Assembly (NCBI RefSeq): GCF_905475395.1
Contig: NC_058342.1
Span: 2,679,001 to 2,743,000 of the forward strand
Direction of reading: 5' to 3'
Source of the DNA: Chrysoperla carnea
Taxonomy: Eukaryota > Arthropoda > Insecta > Neuroptera > Chrysopidae
Length of the DNA stretch: 64,000 nt
In this document: positions 40,215 to 52,022 of the stretch, piece by piece
How positions within the stretch are numbered: the first letter of the stretch is position 1
How the letters are laid out: each line of letters starts with the position of its first letter
The notes under the pieces: generated by a model
Database searches by the model: none
What the model was told of the DNA's origin: nothing
What the model saw: the letters and a program-made list of their open reading frames with translations, nothing else
Position numbers and translations under genes: made by a program

Positions 40215-41209
40215 ATTTGGAAGCTGAGTGAAGCCGACTCTTTCGATGTGCTCTGAATTGGGGCTTCGTTCAATCCGAGCTGCTCGAAGTTTAAATTTAG
40301 GCTGTCTTGTGAGTTGACATGAGCTACTTTAGGATTTTGATTATTAAGGTTTTCGTTCCTTTTCTTTTTCCTACATTCGTCTATTGTGTGACCTCGAAAG
40401 TGGCAAAAATCACACTTTTTGAACGAGTTATTATAAATTTTTGACTGTGGTGGATCACCAGAATGTTTAAAATTATTATTGCGACATTCCATTGTATTGT
40501 GATTATTTCTTTTACAAATTTTACAGTATTTTTTATTTGTTTGAGTATTTGTTTGTAAGGAAATTTTAAATTGATTTTGCATAGAGACAAAAGATTCTTC
40601 TTCGCTGGCTATGCTTAGAGCTTCATTAATTGACATAAAAGTTTTATGCCTTAAAATGTTAGAAATTTCTGGCTTACAGTGATGTGTAAACCTACGTAAA
40701 GCCATTTCATTTATTAAGGCTAACTTGCCCACTAACATTGAATTCGAAATGGTACTTTCTTTAATTTTTTGAATTATTCGTGAGTTTAAATGCTCGATAC
40801 GTAAGAAAAATTCTTTTACGGTTTCATTTGGTTTTTGCCTACAAGTTTCTAATTTCTCTTGTAAATACGTAAGGCTTTCAGTTATTTGAAATACTTGTTT
40901 TAATTTTATTTTTAAATCTGTGAAAGTATTTATTTCGGAAGCATTTATTTTATTTTTAACTTCTGATGAAACTTTTGAAAATATTAAGGCTGTTAGTGCC
41001 GTTTTTTGATTTTCCTTTGCTATAGATAATGCATTTTCTGCGTTTTAAAGGAAATTAGATAACTCTGACGAATTACCGTTAAAAGATGTAATCATTTGTG
41101 CAAGGAAAGTAATCGCGATACTTCCCCTGTGTTGTGTTGTATCATCATCATCAGATAAATCAGGAGAAATGATTTCTGGATCAAGGTTTTGTGAATCAGC
41201 GAGACTCAT
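40208..41209 (-). pseudogene. gag: gag, gypsy copy B, one early stop
   Basis: ATG at 41207-41209. The capsid-like helices match copy A. An in-frame TAA at 41045-41047 follows about 54 codons; downstream the frame is open to 40208. It includes two CX2CX4HX4C zinc knuckles (YCKICKRNNHN... and KCDFCHFRGHT...) and a tail ending SLSFQML. The stop differs from that of copy A, so the two copies were inactivated independently. The pol frame begins inside the gag tail. Confidence 0.85.
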
Positions 41210-41435
41210 GTTTATTGATAATGAGGATAGGATAGTTGTAGAAGCAAAAATAAATCAATTCGCCTACCTTATTGGTTTAATCTTGACCAGTCCAGTGGGA
41301 TAGCTATAAACTCTTGGTAGATGATATTAATTCTGCTTCAGTTGATTTGGTTCGATGATACCCAAAATTTACACCAAGCTGTTAGTTGTTACACCGTCTT
41401 GACCTGGGATTCTGGATATCCTGGCAGGATCGCCA

Positions 41436-41994
41436 ATTTTGTCGTGTCCCAAATATATTATACTTCGATGATTAATTTCCAATCACTTTTGACCGAATTA
41501 TAATGCTCGAGAACGACTTGGCAATCTTGTTAAAAAGATGAGGAGGATCGCCACTTAGTTTTTTCGAGAAACATAAGAAACGGAGCTCTAATTTAATCGT
41601 TAGTTCCGGTCACGTTCGATTACTGTTTTTAACGTCGATAATTTATTTCGGTGTTTTGATTTAACTGTGCGTCGATTTATTTATAATTATTCTATTTAAA
41701 AACGACTGAAGGTTTTGTTGAAATAATGAATAATTTATTTTACACAATATTAAATCTTAAAATTAAAACAAAATTAAACCGATTATTAAAATTATACAAT
41801 AAAAATACAATGACATAATTTGAACTTGACTGACAAAAATTTTATTAGAACTTTACGAAATTTTGAATAGAACTTTTCGCAATCTTTATTAGAACTTTAC
41901 AATATTTTAATTAGAACTGAAAAATAATGGTTTCGATTGAATTTATTTATACAAAAATTATTTATTTCAACAGGATGTGCCATTTCCGATACTC

Positions 41995-41998
<4 letters not shown>
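41436..41998 (-). repeat. 5' LTR of gypsy copy B
   Basis: Starts TGTGGAG at 41998 next to a (TA)n tract; the primer-binding site TGGCGATCC follows at 41434 on the minus strand. It carries a small internal deletion relative to the 3' LTR. Confidence 0.75.

Positions 41999-42061
<63 letters not shown>
41999..42061. repeat. (TA)n microsatellite
   Basis: About 63 bases of pure TA at the 5' edge of gypsy copy B. TATATA is a known insertion preference of some errantiviruses, so the tract may have been the target. Confidence 0.9.
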
Positions 42062-42064
<3 letters not shown>

Positions 42065-45000
42065 ATAATTTATTTGTTTCAATTCAAAGAATTTTACAAA
42101 GGTTCATGTACATAAATATAAAAGTTTCACATAAATATTCGTTTTAATTGTTAAGTATAAAATTTTTAATTTTTTATGCTTCTCGAAGAAAGAAATATAT
42201 ATTATTCAGTTGATTTTTACTATTGATAATGAAAAGCAAGAAGAATTTGTTGTTATTTTTAATTTGTTGCTATAAATGGTCGATTTGGTTACAGACGCTG
42301 CCTTTAATTGGAATATTACCCTTTGTCTGTCAATGGCCCTGTTGCTATTGAATATTACTTCAGATATGTTGTCTGCAATTATTAGTTTGTATAGGGGGCA
42401 ACTGTGGACATTATATATTTTGTGTAAATCCCGCTGTATCAATGCTTGACTGTAATCTTCTAATAGCTGAGGCATAGTATTTCGCACATTGTTTTGTTCT
42501 TGGGTATTCCAAATATCACTTAAATCACAGTCCTCCATCATAATTCGTTACTGAGATGCCCAGTTGTATTTTACGATGTTGTCTGGTAGTTTATCAAGTT
42601 CGAGTTGCCGTCGGAAAATAATTTTCGCATATCTGTCTTCGGACATCATCAATAGCTTATTCCACCAACGAACTGTGCTTCTAAATACATACCAAGATAG
42701 GTGTATGTGTTGAGTTTCATATCTAACTACACAGCCAGGCGTGTTTTTTGGAAGCCAGTATAGATTTTTTAGGAATTGACATTGAACTCTTTCTATTTGG
42801 TCTAGATATCGAATTGCACAAACTTCAGAACAATAAAGGAGAGTAGTGGTTACCGTACTTAGGAAAAGACTGTATTGTGAAATCTCATTTCTACATCCAG
42901 TTTTCGAGAGTATGCCAATCAAATTTCCAGTGGCAATTCTACCCTTGGTACATAAATTAGCGATTGCTTTGTAAAATAGACCTGATGAACTGAACGTTAT
43001 TCCAAGATATTCGTATTCTTTAACCGTTTCAATTTCATGATCATTACACTTTAAATTTCCTTTAAAACCGAATTGACCTTTATGAAATATTAATATTTTT
43101 GTCTTATAGGTGTTAACTATTAGGTTATTTTCATGGCAGTAGCTTGAGGGAGTATCAATTAGTCTTTGAGTTTGACCGGGTGTGTTTGCTACCAGTACGA
43201 GGTCGTCGGCGTATTGAAGGCCAAGGAGGTCTATGGAACAATTTAAACTAATTCCTGTAAGATCGTTATTCCGCAAGTAAGTAAAAATGTCACTTATAAA
43301 TAAATTAAATAGTAAAGGGGATAGAGAGTCTCCTTGGAGCACTCCTCTAGAAGCGCGAGTCTTACTACTTTTCCGTTTATCGATTTCACAGGCTATGGTT
43401 GATTTTTTGTAAAGATCTAGAAGAACACGAATCATCTTACCACTGACGCCCAGTCTAAAAAGTTTATACCAAAGTTTTTCGTGATCTATATAGTCAAATG
43501 CCTTACGGAAATCAACAAAAAGCGCAAATATTTTTCTCTTCGGCAATCTGAGATGAAGGTTTACCGCTGAGCTTAAAATGTATACGTTGTCAATAAAGCC
43601 TCTTCCCCTATGAAAACCTGATTTTTCATCTGGTAAAATATTGCACAAGTCGGACCATTCTAAGAGTCTCCGATAGAGTAGACTAGTGAAAATCTTTGTA
43701 ATGGAGTTCATTAGGGCGATTCCTCTGTAATTATTTGGATCGAGCTGACTTCCTTTTTTGTGGATCATCCTTAGATAGGTTTCACCCCAAGATTCGGGGA
43801 TTGTTTTGCAGTTGAGAATATTGTTAAATATAAAAAGCAATTTACTTAGCCATGTTTCGGGAAGGTTTTTGAAGAACTCGTTGGGGATTCTGTCTGGTCC
43901 AGGAGTTTTTTTCAATTTGAGGGTGTGAGTGACTGTTAAGAGCTCGTCTAAAGTAAAAGTTATGTCCAGATAAGGATGTAAGCAGTCAGAAAAGGTATAC
44001 AGATGTGAACAAGTTTGGGGATTATTGCAAGTATTGTGAAGGTATTCATCCCATATCTGAATGGAGATTTTAGTAGCTTTATCAGGTGTTTTATAGTGGT
44101 TTCTAAATATTTTAACTGTATCCCAAAAATCTTTGGAATTTTTTACGTTTTGAATTTTACATTGTATATTTTTTAACCAATCTTGATTCTTTTCGCGTAA
44201 GTTATTGTTGTACAGCTTCTTTTCTTCTAAATACATTTCCAATGTTTCTTGTTTTTTAAATTTTTCTTTCATACATTGCCTGTGTCTTTTTCTCATTTGT
44301 GTTTTAAGCTGTCTACATTCTGAGTCGAACCAAGAGTTACTTCGTTTTGGGTATACTTTTTGGGGATTATTCACATATGTTATGCTTTGTAACATACTTG
44401 CGGATTCTGCAGCATATTTTAGTCCCAATAAGAACTTTTGATATTCACTTTCGTTGTTATTACTGTTGGACAGTGGGACAAACTGCGCGTCTAGTGCTTT
44501 GTTAAAAGAGTCTCCAAAGTCCGTTTGCCATTTCCAAATTTTTTCGGAAACAACAACGCTCCTTTTGTAGTTGAATTTCCAGTTGGGTATATCGAGCATG
44601 AGTGTAGTCGGTAGGTGATCGGAAAGTCCAAATAGGTCTTCTACCACAAAATCTGCTATGAACGATAACGTGTTAGTGCTTACCCAAACAAGGTCAATGA
44701 TGCTTTTTCCGATTTTGCTGATGAAAGTATAATTTCCAGGTGTGTCACTTCGTCTTCGACCATTCCTTAATACTAATCCCGCATCTTCCATAGTTTCCAA
44801 TAAAGCTTGACCTTTATTATTTATTGTGGGGTCTAAGGTCCGTCTTTGGTCATATAACTTCGTATCATTAAACAAACATGGATCACACTGATTACCGTCA
44901 CCAACTCTACAATTGAAATCACCTGCTAAAACAAAACATGAATTTAGATTGTATAATAAAATGTTACGAATTGTTTCATTAAGCAGCTCTAACTGAATAT

Positions 45001-45150
45001 CAAATTGGTAGGAAGTCGAAAAATAAACGTAACCTAATATATAATTTAAGTTATTCATGGTAAATTTAATAAAGATCCAGTGAACGGACATGTTGATGAC
45101 TTTTGCATTTAATTCCTTTTTAGTCAGAACTATGATACCCCCCTTAGCCC
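42062..45150 (-). mobile_element. LINE with endonuclease and RT, 5' end cut by BEL/Pao LTR
   Basis: Minus-strand LINE ORF2 with a short 3' UTR (42062-42205). Homology stops at 45150, where the BEL/Pao 5' LTR begins. The missing start of the endonuclease is not found on the other side of the BEL/Pao element. Confidence 0.8.
42206..45150 (-). pseudogene. LINE ORF2: endonuclease plus reverse transcriptase
   Basis: The frame starts within the endonuclease (KGGIIVLTKKELN). It continues with FVLAGDFNCRVGDG, GNYTFISKIGKSIIDLVW and LSDHLPTTLM. RT motifs follow: KKTPGPDRIPNEFF, YRGIALMNSITKIF, FVDFRKAFDYIDH, GVLQGDSLSPLLFNLF and LQYADDLVLVA. A thumb region ends WASQ at a TAA (42548-42550); the same frame then continues to 42206 with a Cys/His-poor tail. 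The apparent ATG at 45256 and first 35 codons lie in the BEL/Pao LTR, so the 902-codon open frame is a chimera. APE-type LINE; I/R1/L2-like, clade uncertain. Confidence 0.85.
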
Positions 45151-45940
45151 TGGTGATTTTAATTAGTACTGAGTTGGTACTAACTGACTTTACCAAACAT
45201 CCGCCAATCCGCCAATCATAATCGACTTGTGCTGTATAAGTTGTTATTGTACTCACATTTGAATTGGTCGACCTTCGGGTCGACCAGTTTGAGTTCTTAA
45301 TTTTTTCCTTTTTATTAATGATTATTAATTCGTTTCTCGATCTGAATGGATCTTTTCTTTCGGTTGATTTAATTAATCAATCTAAAATTTAATTTAAACA
45401 TTGTCGAGTCAGTGATTCTGTTTTCTCTTTCAAAAGTTTCAATGTTGAAACGTGTGGTTTTCAACATTTTATTTTTCTATTTAACAATGTGTTAAAGTTT
45501 AATTTCTTAATCGATTTTTGTCTTGATAATCAAGTTTAATTTTGAATTCATATTGATAATTACAAGTGAACCACGTGTGATTTAGTGCAGTGAGCTTAAC
45601 ATTTTCTACTTTTCCCGCCATTGAGGTGATTTAACGCATATTGCAATTTTATTATAAAAAAGGTGTATCAATCAAAGCCAATAAACTATCATTAACGAAA
45701 GCGTGAACAAATTCACCGTAAAGGTTTGATAAATTATCCTAAATTCCTTTTTTCCTGAATTTATCCGATCAAACCTTTAAATATCAACTTTTTACTATTT
45801 AACTAGTGTCAACCTGGAAAAAAAACTGGTGAGTACATATATTATTTTTCATACAGTCCATAGTTCTCAAACGTTCTTAAAACTCGCTAATTGTTGGGAA
45901 ATATTTTAGTTTTCTTAAACCAGCGACCATCGCCCCAACA
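45151..45940 (+). repeat. BEL/Pao 5' LTR
   Basis: Begins TGGTGATTTTAATTAG and ends CATCGCCCCAACA. It carries a perfect 9-bp hairpin with TTCG loop at 45265-45286. Confidence 0.9.
45265..45286 (+). other. C(UUCG)G hairpin in BEL/Pao LTR
   Basis: Arms TGGTCGACC and GGTCGACCA close a TTCG loop with a C-G pair, the extra-stable RNA tetraloop. Two more outer pairs extend the stem. The same hairpin is in the 3' LTR at about 52468-52489. Confidence 0.8.
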
Positions 45941-45944
45941 TTTT

Positions 45945-45962
45945 TTGGTCACTTCAAGCCAA
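45945..45962 (+). other. Candidate primer-binding site, BEL/Pao
   Basis: TGGTCACTTCAAGCC follows the 5' LTR by four T residues. TGG suits a tRNA CCA end; the tRNA is not identified. Confidence 0.4.
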
Positions 45963-46844
45963 ATATATGTTTTTTCATTCAATTCAAATAATCACGTGTT
46001 TTTTCGTGTTTTTTTTTTCTTGACAAACAATTGCGTTACAATTTTTCAATAACAACCCTGGCTTTTCACCAGTCCAGTCGACGCCATTTTGAGATTTAAT
46101 ATTTGACAAATAATAAAAAATTACTCTTTTCATAAAATAGATGTCACTATTGACTATCTTAATGTTCAAATCAAAAAATCATAATATTTACATTGTATTT
46201 TTCAATTGTCAAAATTCATTAAATCACATTTCAAAATAAATGTAAATAATTTATTTTATTTCTTTTGACTTTAATTATTAATTTCAATTTTTTCTGAAAA
46301 AATTTAAAATTCATTTAATTAAATCGCATTTGATTAAAATTTCGTATTAATTCAATATTATTTAATACTCAATTGATTTAATTAGTTTCAAATTCTTATA
46401 GGGAAAATTCGTAAATTTCGTATGGTTATTGACTTTGATTGCATTTTTTTTAAATTAATTAATTTCATACTTTTATTTCAATTCACTTGTATTCTAAAAA
46501 GTTTAAATTGTTTATTCTTGGGTATCAAATAAATTCATTATTCATTCATTGATTTTCATTCAGTCAAGTATTATTACATTCGAGGTTTTCAAAACAAATT
46601 TCAATTCATATATAATACTGAGTGTCCGGGTAACTTTACTGATTGGCTTTAGTATATTTATTGAAAATTTTTCTTTTGATTTTAAACAAATTTAATTTCA
46701 GTGGTTCTGTAATTCGATTGAAATCATCAACGTATCGCTCATCAATAATATTTTAATTATTTAAAGTCATTTGATTGTTTTATCAATCCTTCATCAATTA
46801 ACAGTTATTCCTTTTTTCAATTTTATTTGCATTTTCATTCAAGT
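45963..46844 (+). other. BEL/Pao 5' untranslated leader
   Basis: About 880 bases, AT-rich, no long frame on the sense strand. An antisense stretch of about 60 codons is not a gene. It is unusually long for a leader and may contain packaging signals. Confidence 0.5.
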
Positions 46845-49800
46845 ATGGCACAAGTTATTGACAGCTTACTCCAATATGGAGAAACCATGGAAGCAGTGAA
46901 GGAGGGCCTAGTCCTTCATCGTGAAAATGCCTTTGCGCAAGTAAACGCAATTTATGACACTGTAAGGGGTCTTACACAAGCCGATTTCTTACAGTGTGAA
47001 TTATTATATAAAAAACTGCCATCCTTCATTGAAAATCATAAAATAATTCAAAATGATATTTTGAAATTTAATTCTGCTGTAGAAAAACGTAAGCGAATCG
47101 AAACAGTTTCAGCTCAAATAGCTTACGATCAGTTGACATTTTCAATCGAGCTGCATTACCACAAAATGAAGGCGTTAATGCCAGACAAAGTTTCTGATTC
47201 AACATCGGTTGATTCAGTCAAACCTCTTCAACAAGATAACAGTTTAGCTCGTATTAATTTACCCCAATTCAATGGCGATATAGATTCTTGGTTGGAATTT
47301 ATTTCCATATTTGACAGCCTTGTCCATTCAAAACATATGGAAAACATTTGCAAATTTCGATACCTTAAAACCTCGTTGAAAGGGGATGCGGCAGCTGTGA
47401 TTTCTGGGTTTGCCTTAACTAGCGAAAACTATCCATTAGCATACGAAGCATTACGTTTTCGCTACAACAACAAAAGGCGCATAGCCAGTTTTTATTTACA
47501 AAAAATTTTAGAGTTCAAGACAACCCATTTGTCTAATTTAAATAATTTAAATTCATTTCTCACCACTCATGAAACTGCAGTAAAATCTATTCGCTCTATG
47601 GATTTACCAGATTTAATTGATTTCATTTTTTTCAACTTAACACTAAATAATCTGGACACTAATATGCGCCGTGAATTTGAATTACGTCATTCAGACAAGG
47701 AGATTCCGTCATACACGGATTTAATCACCTTTGTTACTAATCAGCTTCGCTCATTAGAGTTGCAATTACCCACTACTCGCACTAGTAGCTCAGCGTTTCC
47801 AAAAACAAATAAACCCAAATCATTTTTAGTAAACACCGCCCACAACACGAATAAAATTTCTTCATTTAAACAAAACTCCCAAATTTCAAAGTGTATTCGC
47901 TGCAGAGGCCCTCACAATCTCGCAGCCTGTCCATCATTTTTAAAAATGGAATTATCGAATAAATATCAATATTTAAAATCACTTACTCGTTGTTTCAATT
48001 GTTTAGGTTCTCATTTTCGAAGCCAATGTGCTTCTAAAAATGTATGTCGCAAGTGTGATTCTAATCAACATCACACTACCCTTCATCCTGGGTTTCAATC
48101 ACCGGTCACGTCGGCAATTAAAGCCACCGTTTCGGACTTGAATGCGTCTCCCTCAAACTTAAGTACTCAACCCCCTCACAGCACCGGTCACGACATCCCG
48201 GCGCTGTCATGTACTTCATATGCCCAAAACCCACAAGGGGTCTTACTGGCCACAGCTCAAATTTTAATTAATACCCCCAGTGGTAATTATCTTTCTGTTC
48301 GGGCACTTGTGGACCCTGGCTCCCAAGTGTCAATTATTTCATTATCATGTTGTCGTGCTTTACCTATTAAACCCACTTCAACTCAAATTTCTGGTATTGG
48401 CGCCACCGAAATCTCTTGTCATGGTACGGTTTCGTGTATTTTAAAGTCAAAATATTCTGACATAAAAGTCTCTACAACTGCATATGTCATGTCTACTATT
48501 TCGTTAAATTTACCTTCAATTGAATTATCTCAAGAAGTCATCAGTCGCTTCACGTCACTCAAATTGGCAGATAGCCAATTTCATAAATCATCCCCCGTGG
48601 ATTTTTTAATAGGGGCAGATTTGTTCCCCTCTATATTATCATGTACAGATTCTCAAACTATTCAGGGATTCCCTTCCGCCATAAACAGCATTTTTGGGTG
48701 GTTAATTATCGGTCCTGTTGAGGGCAATCCCCCTACTCAACCCATTTCACTTCTGAGCACTGCTCAAATAAGTGACCATTTAGAAAATTTTTGGGAAACT
48801 GAAGAAGTTTCGGTTTCCATCTCCTCAAATCCTTTAGATATTTTGGCGGAACGCCATTTTAAAGACACGCATTCGCGTGACTCTACGGGTCGATACATTG
48901 TCGCTCTTCCGTTTCGTCCGGGCAGCCTCCCTGCTCTTCTCAACAAGGAGCGTTCACTCGTTTCCTTTATTAATTTGGAAAAAAGATTGTCTAAATTTCC
49001 AGAAAAATACAAGGCGTATACCGAATTCATGGATGAATACATTTCATTATTTCACATGTCAAAGGCAACTAACTCATCAGGTTACATAATTCCACATCAT
49101 TGTGTCACTAAGGACACTAGTACATCCACCAAATTACGTGTTGTTTTTAACGCATCGGACCCAGGTTATAACAAAATTTCTTTAAATTCATTATTGTTGG
49201 CCGGTCCCAAATTACAAAACGAAATCTCGGATATCCTTTACTCATTCCGTTTTAACGCAATAGCCTTGTGTTCTGATATACGTCAAATGTATCGACAAAT
49301 TTTGGTACGTCCAGAAGATCGTACTTATCAGCATATATTTTACCGACCATCCACTGAATCCGACGTCGTTGAATTTGAACTAAATACCGTAACATACGGC
49401 TTAGTTCCTTCCGCTTTTCTTGCACAAAGGTGCCTAAAACAATTAGTTATCGACGAAGGCAATCATTATCCTTTGGCTTCTCAAGCCCTTTTGCACAACA
49501 CTTACGTTGATGATATCATTACTGGTGCTTCGTCTCCTGAACAAGCCAAAACTTTACTGATACAATTACAAACTTTAATGAGTAGGGGAGGTTTTGAGTT
49601 GCGAAAATGGACTAGTAACGATCCTTCCATATTAGCTGATCTCCCTGTAGATCACATCGAGACGCCATTTATGTTCGAAACGGAGACTGTGTTCAAAATA
49701 CTTGGGCTGCTGTGGGACCCAAACACTGATAGTTTTCTATTTCAATTTAAATCATTCGAAAACGTTTTGACAAAACGCACTTTGCTTTCATATGTGGCAG

Positions 49801-52022
49801 GAGTGTATGATCCTTTGGGTTTTTTGACACCTATTACTTTTAGCTTGAAGTGTATTCTGCAAAAGTTATGGTTAGATCACTCAGGGTGGCACGACCCTGT
49901 ACCTCCACATATTCGTCAAATTTGGGACCTCCATCAACAAAACATGCATCTCGTAGCTCAAATTCGCATTCCCCGTTTCATTGCTCCTTCAGAAAGTAGG
50001 TCGGTATGGTTGGCCGGTTTCTCTGACGCTAGTCAGCTTGGATACGCAGCTGTGCTTTATCTCTGTTGTGATGATGGTTACTCAATAACATCAAATTTAT
50101 TTGCTGCTAAAACTAAGGTGGCTCCATTAAAAACCCTGAGCATACCGCGCCTGAAACTCTGCGGAGCACTTCTGCTTAGCAAACTCGTCTCGTCTGTCCG
50201 TCAAACTATGCCGAATTTGTTCAAAATTCCCCCACGTTTATTCACCGATGCTCACATCGTTTTATATTGGCTCAACACTCCTCCACATTTACTCAAACTT
50301 TACGTTGCCAATCGTGTTGTAGCCATTCAACAAATTACTCAACAAATGTGCTGGTCTTATATTCATACTTCTGTCAACCCTGCTGATATCGCATCTCGCG
50401 GACTGACCCCTGATCAGTTTTGCAAATCTACTCAACATAACTTGTGGTTTCACGGACTATCGCTAATTTCGGAGCCTCTCAGTCAGTGCCCCCCTCCTTT
50501 TACGGATACAATTTCCAATATTGCTGAGCTGCCCGAAATTAAACCCTTGGCTCTCGCAGCCAATTTAATTATTCCGGATCAAATGTTAGAATTATTTTCT
50601 CGCTTTTCGTCATGGACGCGTTTGATCCGAGTAGTCGCATGGATGCTTCGTTTCATCAAACAGTGTAAAGCACGCCTACAGCATCTAGAACCCATTTCTG
50701 GTCCGTTGTCCATCACTGAATTAGATTTTGCGAAAATCAAAATCATTCATATAACTCAAAAATATTATTATTCCTCCGAAATTCGTTTGTTATCCGCTCA
50801 TAAAGCTCTTAAAGGCAGTCTTAGCTCGCTCAGTCCGTTTTTGGATTCCTCTTCCATAATTAGAGTGGGTGGTCGCCTCAACCACTCCCCACTCTCTTCA
50901 GCTTCCAAGCACCCCATTTTGTTGCCCAAAGTGGCGCACATCTCACAATTAATATGCGTTCATGCTCATTTGTGTTCTCTTCATTCTGGGCCCAGAGCAG
51001 TCCAAGCTTCTGTTCAAGCTGTTTATTGGATTCCCGGGCTTCGTGGTCTCGTTCGGAAAGTGATCCGTAACTGTCCCACATGCTACAGATTTCGTGCTGT
51101 GCCCTTCACGCCTCAAATGGCAGCTTTACCCGAATCCCGAGTCACCCCCTCTAAACCATTTTCTCATACTGGAGTCGATTTCGCCGGTCCGTTCGTTGTT
51201 AAATCCGGCAACCCACGTAAATCTCGTTTAACAAAAGGTTATCTCTGCATTTTTGTGTGCTTTTCCACAAAATGTGTCCATCTTGAGTTCGCTTCAGAAC
51301 TCACTATTCAATGCTTTCTAGCAGCACTGGATCGATTTGTTGCTCGCCGGAGTCTTCCATCCGACATATATTCCGATCAAGGTCGGAATTTTCTTGGCGC
51401 CTCACGCCTTTTAAATGAAATTTCTATTTTCTTAGAAGAAAATCGCGAGAATATCTCCGATTATTTGTCTCTTAAAAGTGTACAATGGCATTTCAACTGT
51501 GCATATGCACCTTGGTTCGGGGGTTTATGGGAAGCTGGCGTCAAATCCGCCAAATCGCTCCTCAAACGCATGTTCAAGGAATCTTCCTATTCCGTTGAAG
51601 ATTATTTCACGATATTCGCCCGCATTGAAGCGGTGTTGAACAGTCGCCCACTGTGCGATCTGCCTGCTGATCCTTCTGAGGCATCGTCTTATTTAACCCC
51701 TGGACACTTTCTTACCGGCACCCCCTTGACCTCGTTGCCCGAACGATACCCACCTTGTGAACAGCCCGTTCGTGACCGTTGGCTGAACCTGCGACAGTTG
51801 GTTCAAAGTTTTTGGAAACGTTGGTCTAAAGAGTATTTAAATACTTTAATTCAAAGAAACAAATGGAAAACGCCTGCCGCCACCCCTGAGGTTGGGGATG
51901 TCGTATTAGTAAAAGGGGATCAAACTCCCCCACTTTCTTGGCCTATTGGTCGTATAATCAGACTTCACATGTCTGCAGACGGTATACCTCGTGTTGCCGA
52001 TTTAAAACTTGCGGATCAGTAA
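46845..52022 (+). CDS. BEL/Pao gag-pol polyprotein, intact
   Basis: ATG at 46845 (MAQVIDSLLQYGE) gives 1725 residues; the frame upstream of it has only TTG. Residues about 135-290 form a DUF1759-type gag (LPQFNGDIDSWLEF). Zinc knuckles are at about 349-415 (CIRCRGPHN, CFNCLGSHFRSQC, CRKCDSNQHH). The protease has DPGSQ at about 490. RT includes LRVVFNASDP, SDIRQMYRQI and YVDD at about 887. RNase H has SDASQLGYAAV at about 1060. The integrase has a zinc domain (HSGPRAVQ...CPTCYRF) and core with GVDFAGPF, YSDQGRNF and GGLWEAGVK. DUF5641 is at 1640-1725. One gag-pol frame is normal for BEL/Pao. Confidence 0.95.
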   Translation: MAQVIDSLLQYGETMEAVKEGLVLHRENAFAQVNAIYDTVRGLTQADFLQCELLYKKLPSFIENHKIIQNDILKFNSAVEKRKRIETVSAQIAYDQLTFSIELHYHKMKALMPDKVSDSTSVDSVKPLQQDNSLARINLPQFNGDIDSWLEFISIFDSLVHSKHMENICKFRYLKTSLKGDAAAVISGFALTSENYPLAYEALRFRYNNKRRIASFYLQKILEFKTTHLSNLNNLNSFLTTHETAVKSIRSMDLPDLIDFIFFNLTLNNLDTNMRREFELRHSDKEIPSYTDLITFVTNQLRSLELQLPTTRTSSSAFPKTNKPKSFLVNTAHNTNKISSFKQNSQISKCIRCRGPHNLAACPSFLKMELSNKYQYLKSLTRCFNCLGSHFRSQCASKNVCRKCDSNQHHTTLHPGFQSPVTSAIKATVSDLNASPSNLSTQPPHSTGHDIPALSCTSYAQNPQGVLLATAQILINTPSGNYLSVRALVDPGSQVSIISLSCCRALPIKPTSTQISGIGATEISCHGTVSCILKSKYSDIKVSTTAYVMSTISLNLPSIELSQEVISRFTSLKLADSQFHKSSPVDFLIGADLFPSILSCTDSQTIQGFPSAINSIFGWLIIGPVEGNPPTQPISLLSTAQISDHLENFWETEEVSVSISSNPLDILAERHFKDTHSRDSTGRYIVALPFRPGSLPALLNKERSLVSFINLEKRLSKFPEKYKAYTEFMDEYISLFHMSKATNSSGYIIPHHCVTKDTSTSTKLRVVFNASDPGYNKISLNSLLLAGPKLQNEISDILYSFRFNAIALCSDIRQMYRQILVRPEDRTYQHIFYRPSTESDVVEFELNTVTYGLVPSAFLAQRCLKQLVIDEGNHYPLASQALLHNTYVDDIITGASSPEQAKTLLIQLQTLMSRGGFELRKWTSNDPSILADLPVDHIETPFMFETETVFKILGLLWDPNTDSFLFQFKSFENVLTKRTLLSYVAGVYDPLGFLTPITFSLKCILQKLWLDHSGWHDPVPPHIRQIWDLHQQNMHLVAQIRIPRFIAPSESRSVWLAGFSDASQLGYAAVLYLCCDDGYSITSNLFAAKTKVAPLKTLSIPRLKLCGALLLSKLVSSVRQTMPNLFKIPPRLFTDAHIVLYWLNTPPHLLKLYVANRVVAIQQITQQMCWSYIHTSVNPADIASRGLTPDQFCKSTQHNLWFHGLSLISEPLSQCPPPFTDTISNIAELPEIKPLALAANLIIPDQMLELFSRFSSWTRLIRVVAWMLRFIKQCKARLQHLEPISGPLSITELDFAKIKIIHITQKYYYSSEIRLLSAHKALKGSLSSLSPFLDSSSIIRVGGRLNHSPLSSASKHPILLPKVAHISQLICVHAHLCSLHSGPRAVQASVQAVYWIPGLRGLVRKVIRNCPTCYRFRAVPFTPQMAALPESRVTPSKPFSHTGVDFAGPFVVKSGNPRKSRLTKGYLCIFVCFSTKCVHLEFASELTIQCFLAALDRFVARRSLPSDIYSDQGRNFLGASRLLNEISIFLEENRENISDYLSLKSVQWHFNCAYAPWFGGLWEAGVKSAKSLLKRMFKESSYSVEDYFTIFARIEAVLNSRPLCDLPADPSEASSYLTPGHFLTGTPLTSLPERYPPCEQPVRDRWLNLRQLVQSFWKRWSKEYLNTLIQRNKWKTPAATPEVGDVVLVKGDQTPPLSWPIGRIIRLHMSADGIPRVADLKLADQ

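Larger units (their letters stand above)
33966..41998 (-). mobile_element. Gypsy/errantivirus-like element copy B, near full length
   Basis: Minus strand: 5' LTR (about 41436-41998), primer-binding site, gag, pol, env, purine tract, 3' LTR (33966-34589). It abuts a (TA)n tract at 41999 and PLE 2 at 33965. One stop in gag (41045-41047), one in pol (about 36979-36981) and one in env (about 36474-36476) make it non-functional, but all domains are present. Confidence 0.9.

Noticed and set aside
41897..42115. Tyr-Ile frames on both strands
   Set aside because: Translation of the (TA)n tract next to gypsy copy B.
45151..45256. ATG and first 35 codons of the 902-codon LINE frame
   Set aside because: This stretch is BEL/Pao LTR sequence, identical in the 3' LTR, so it is not part of the LINE protein.
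50878..51081. Antisense frame within BEL/Pao pol
   Set aside because: Shadow of the intact gag-pol frame; same for 48764-49042 and 48877-49089.
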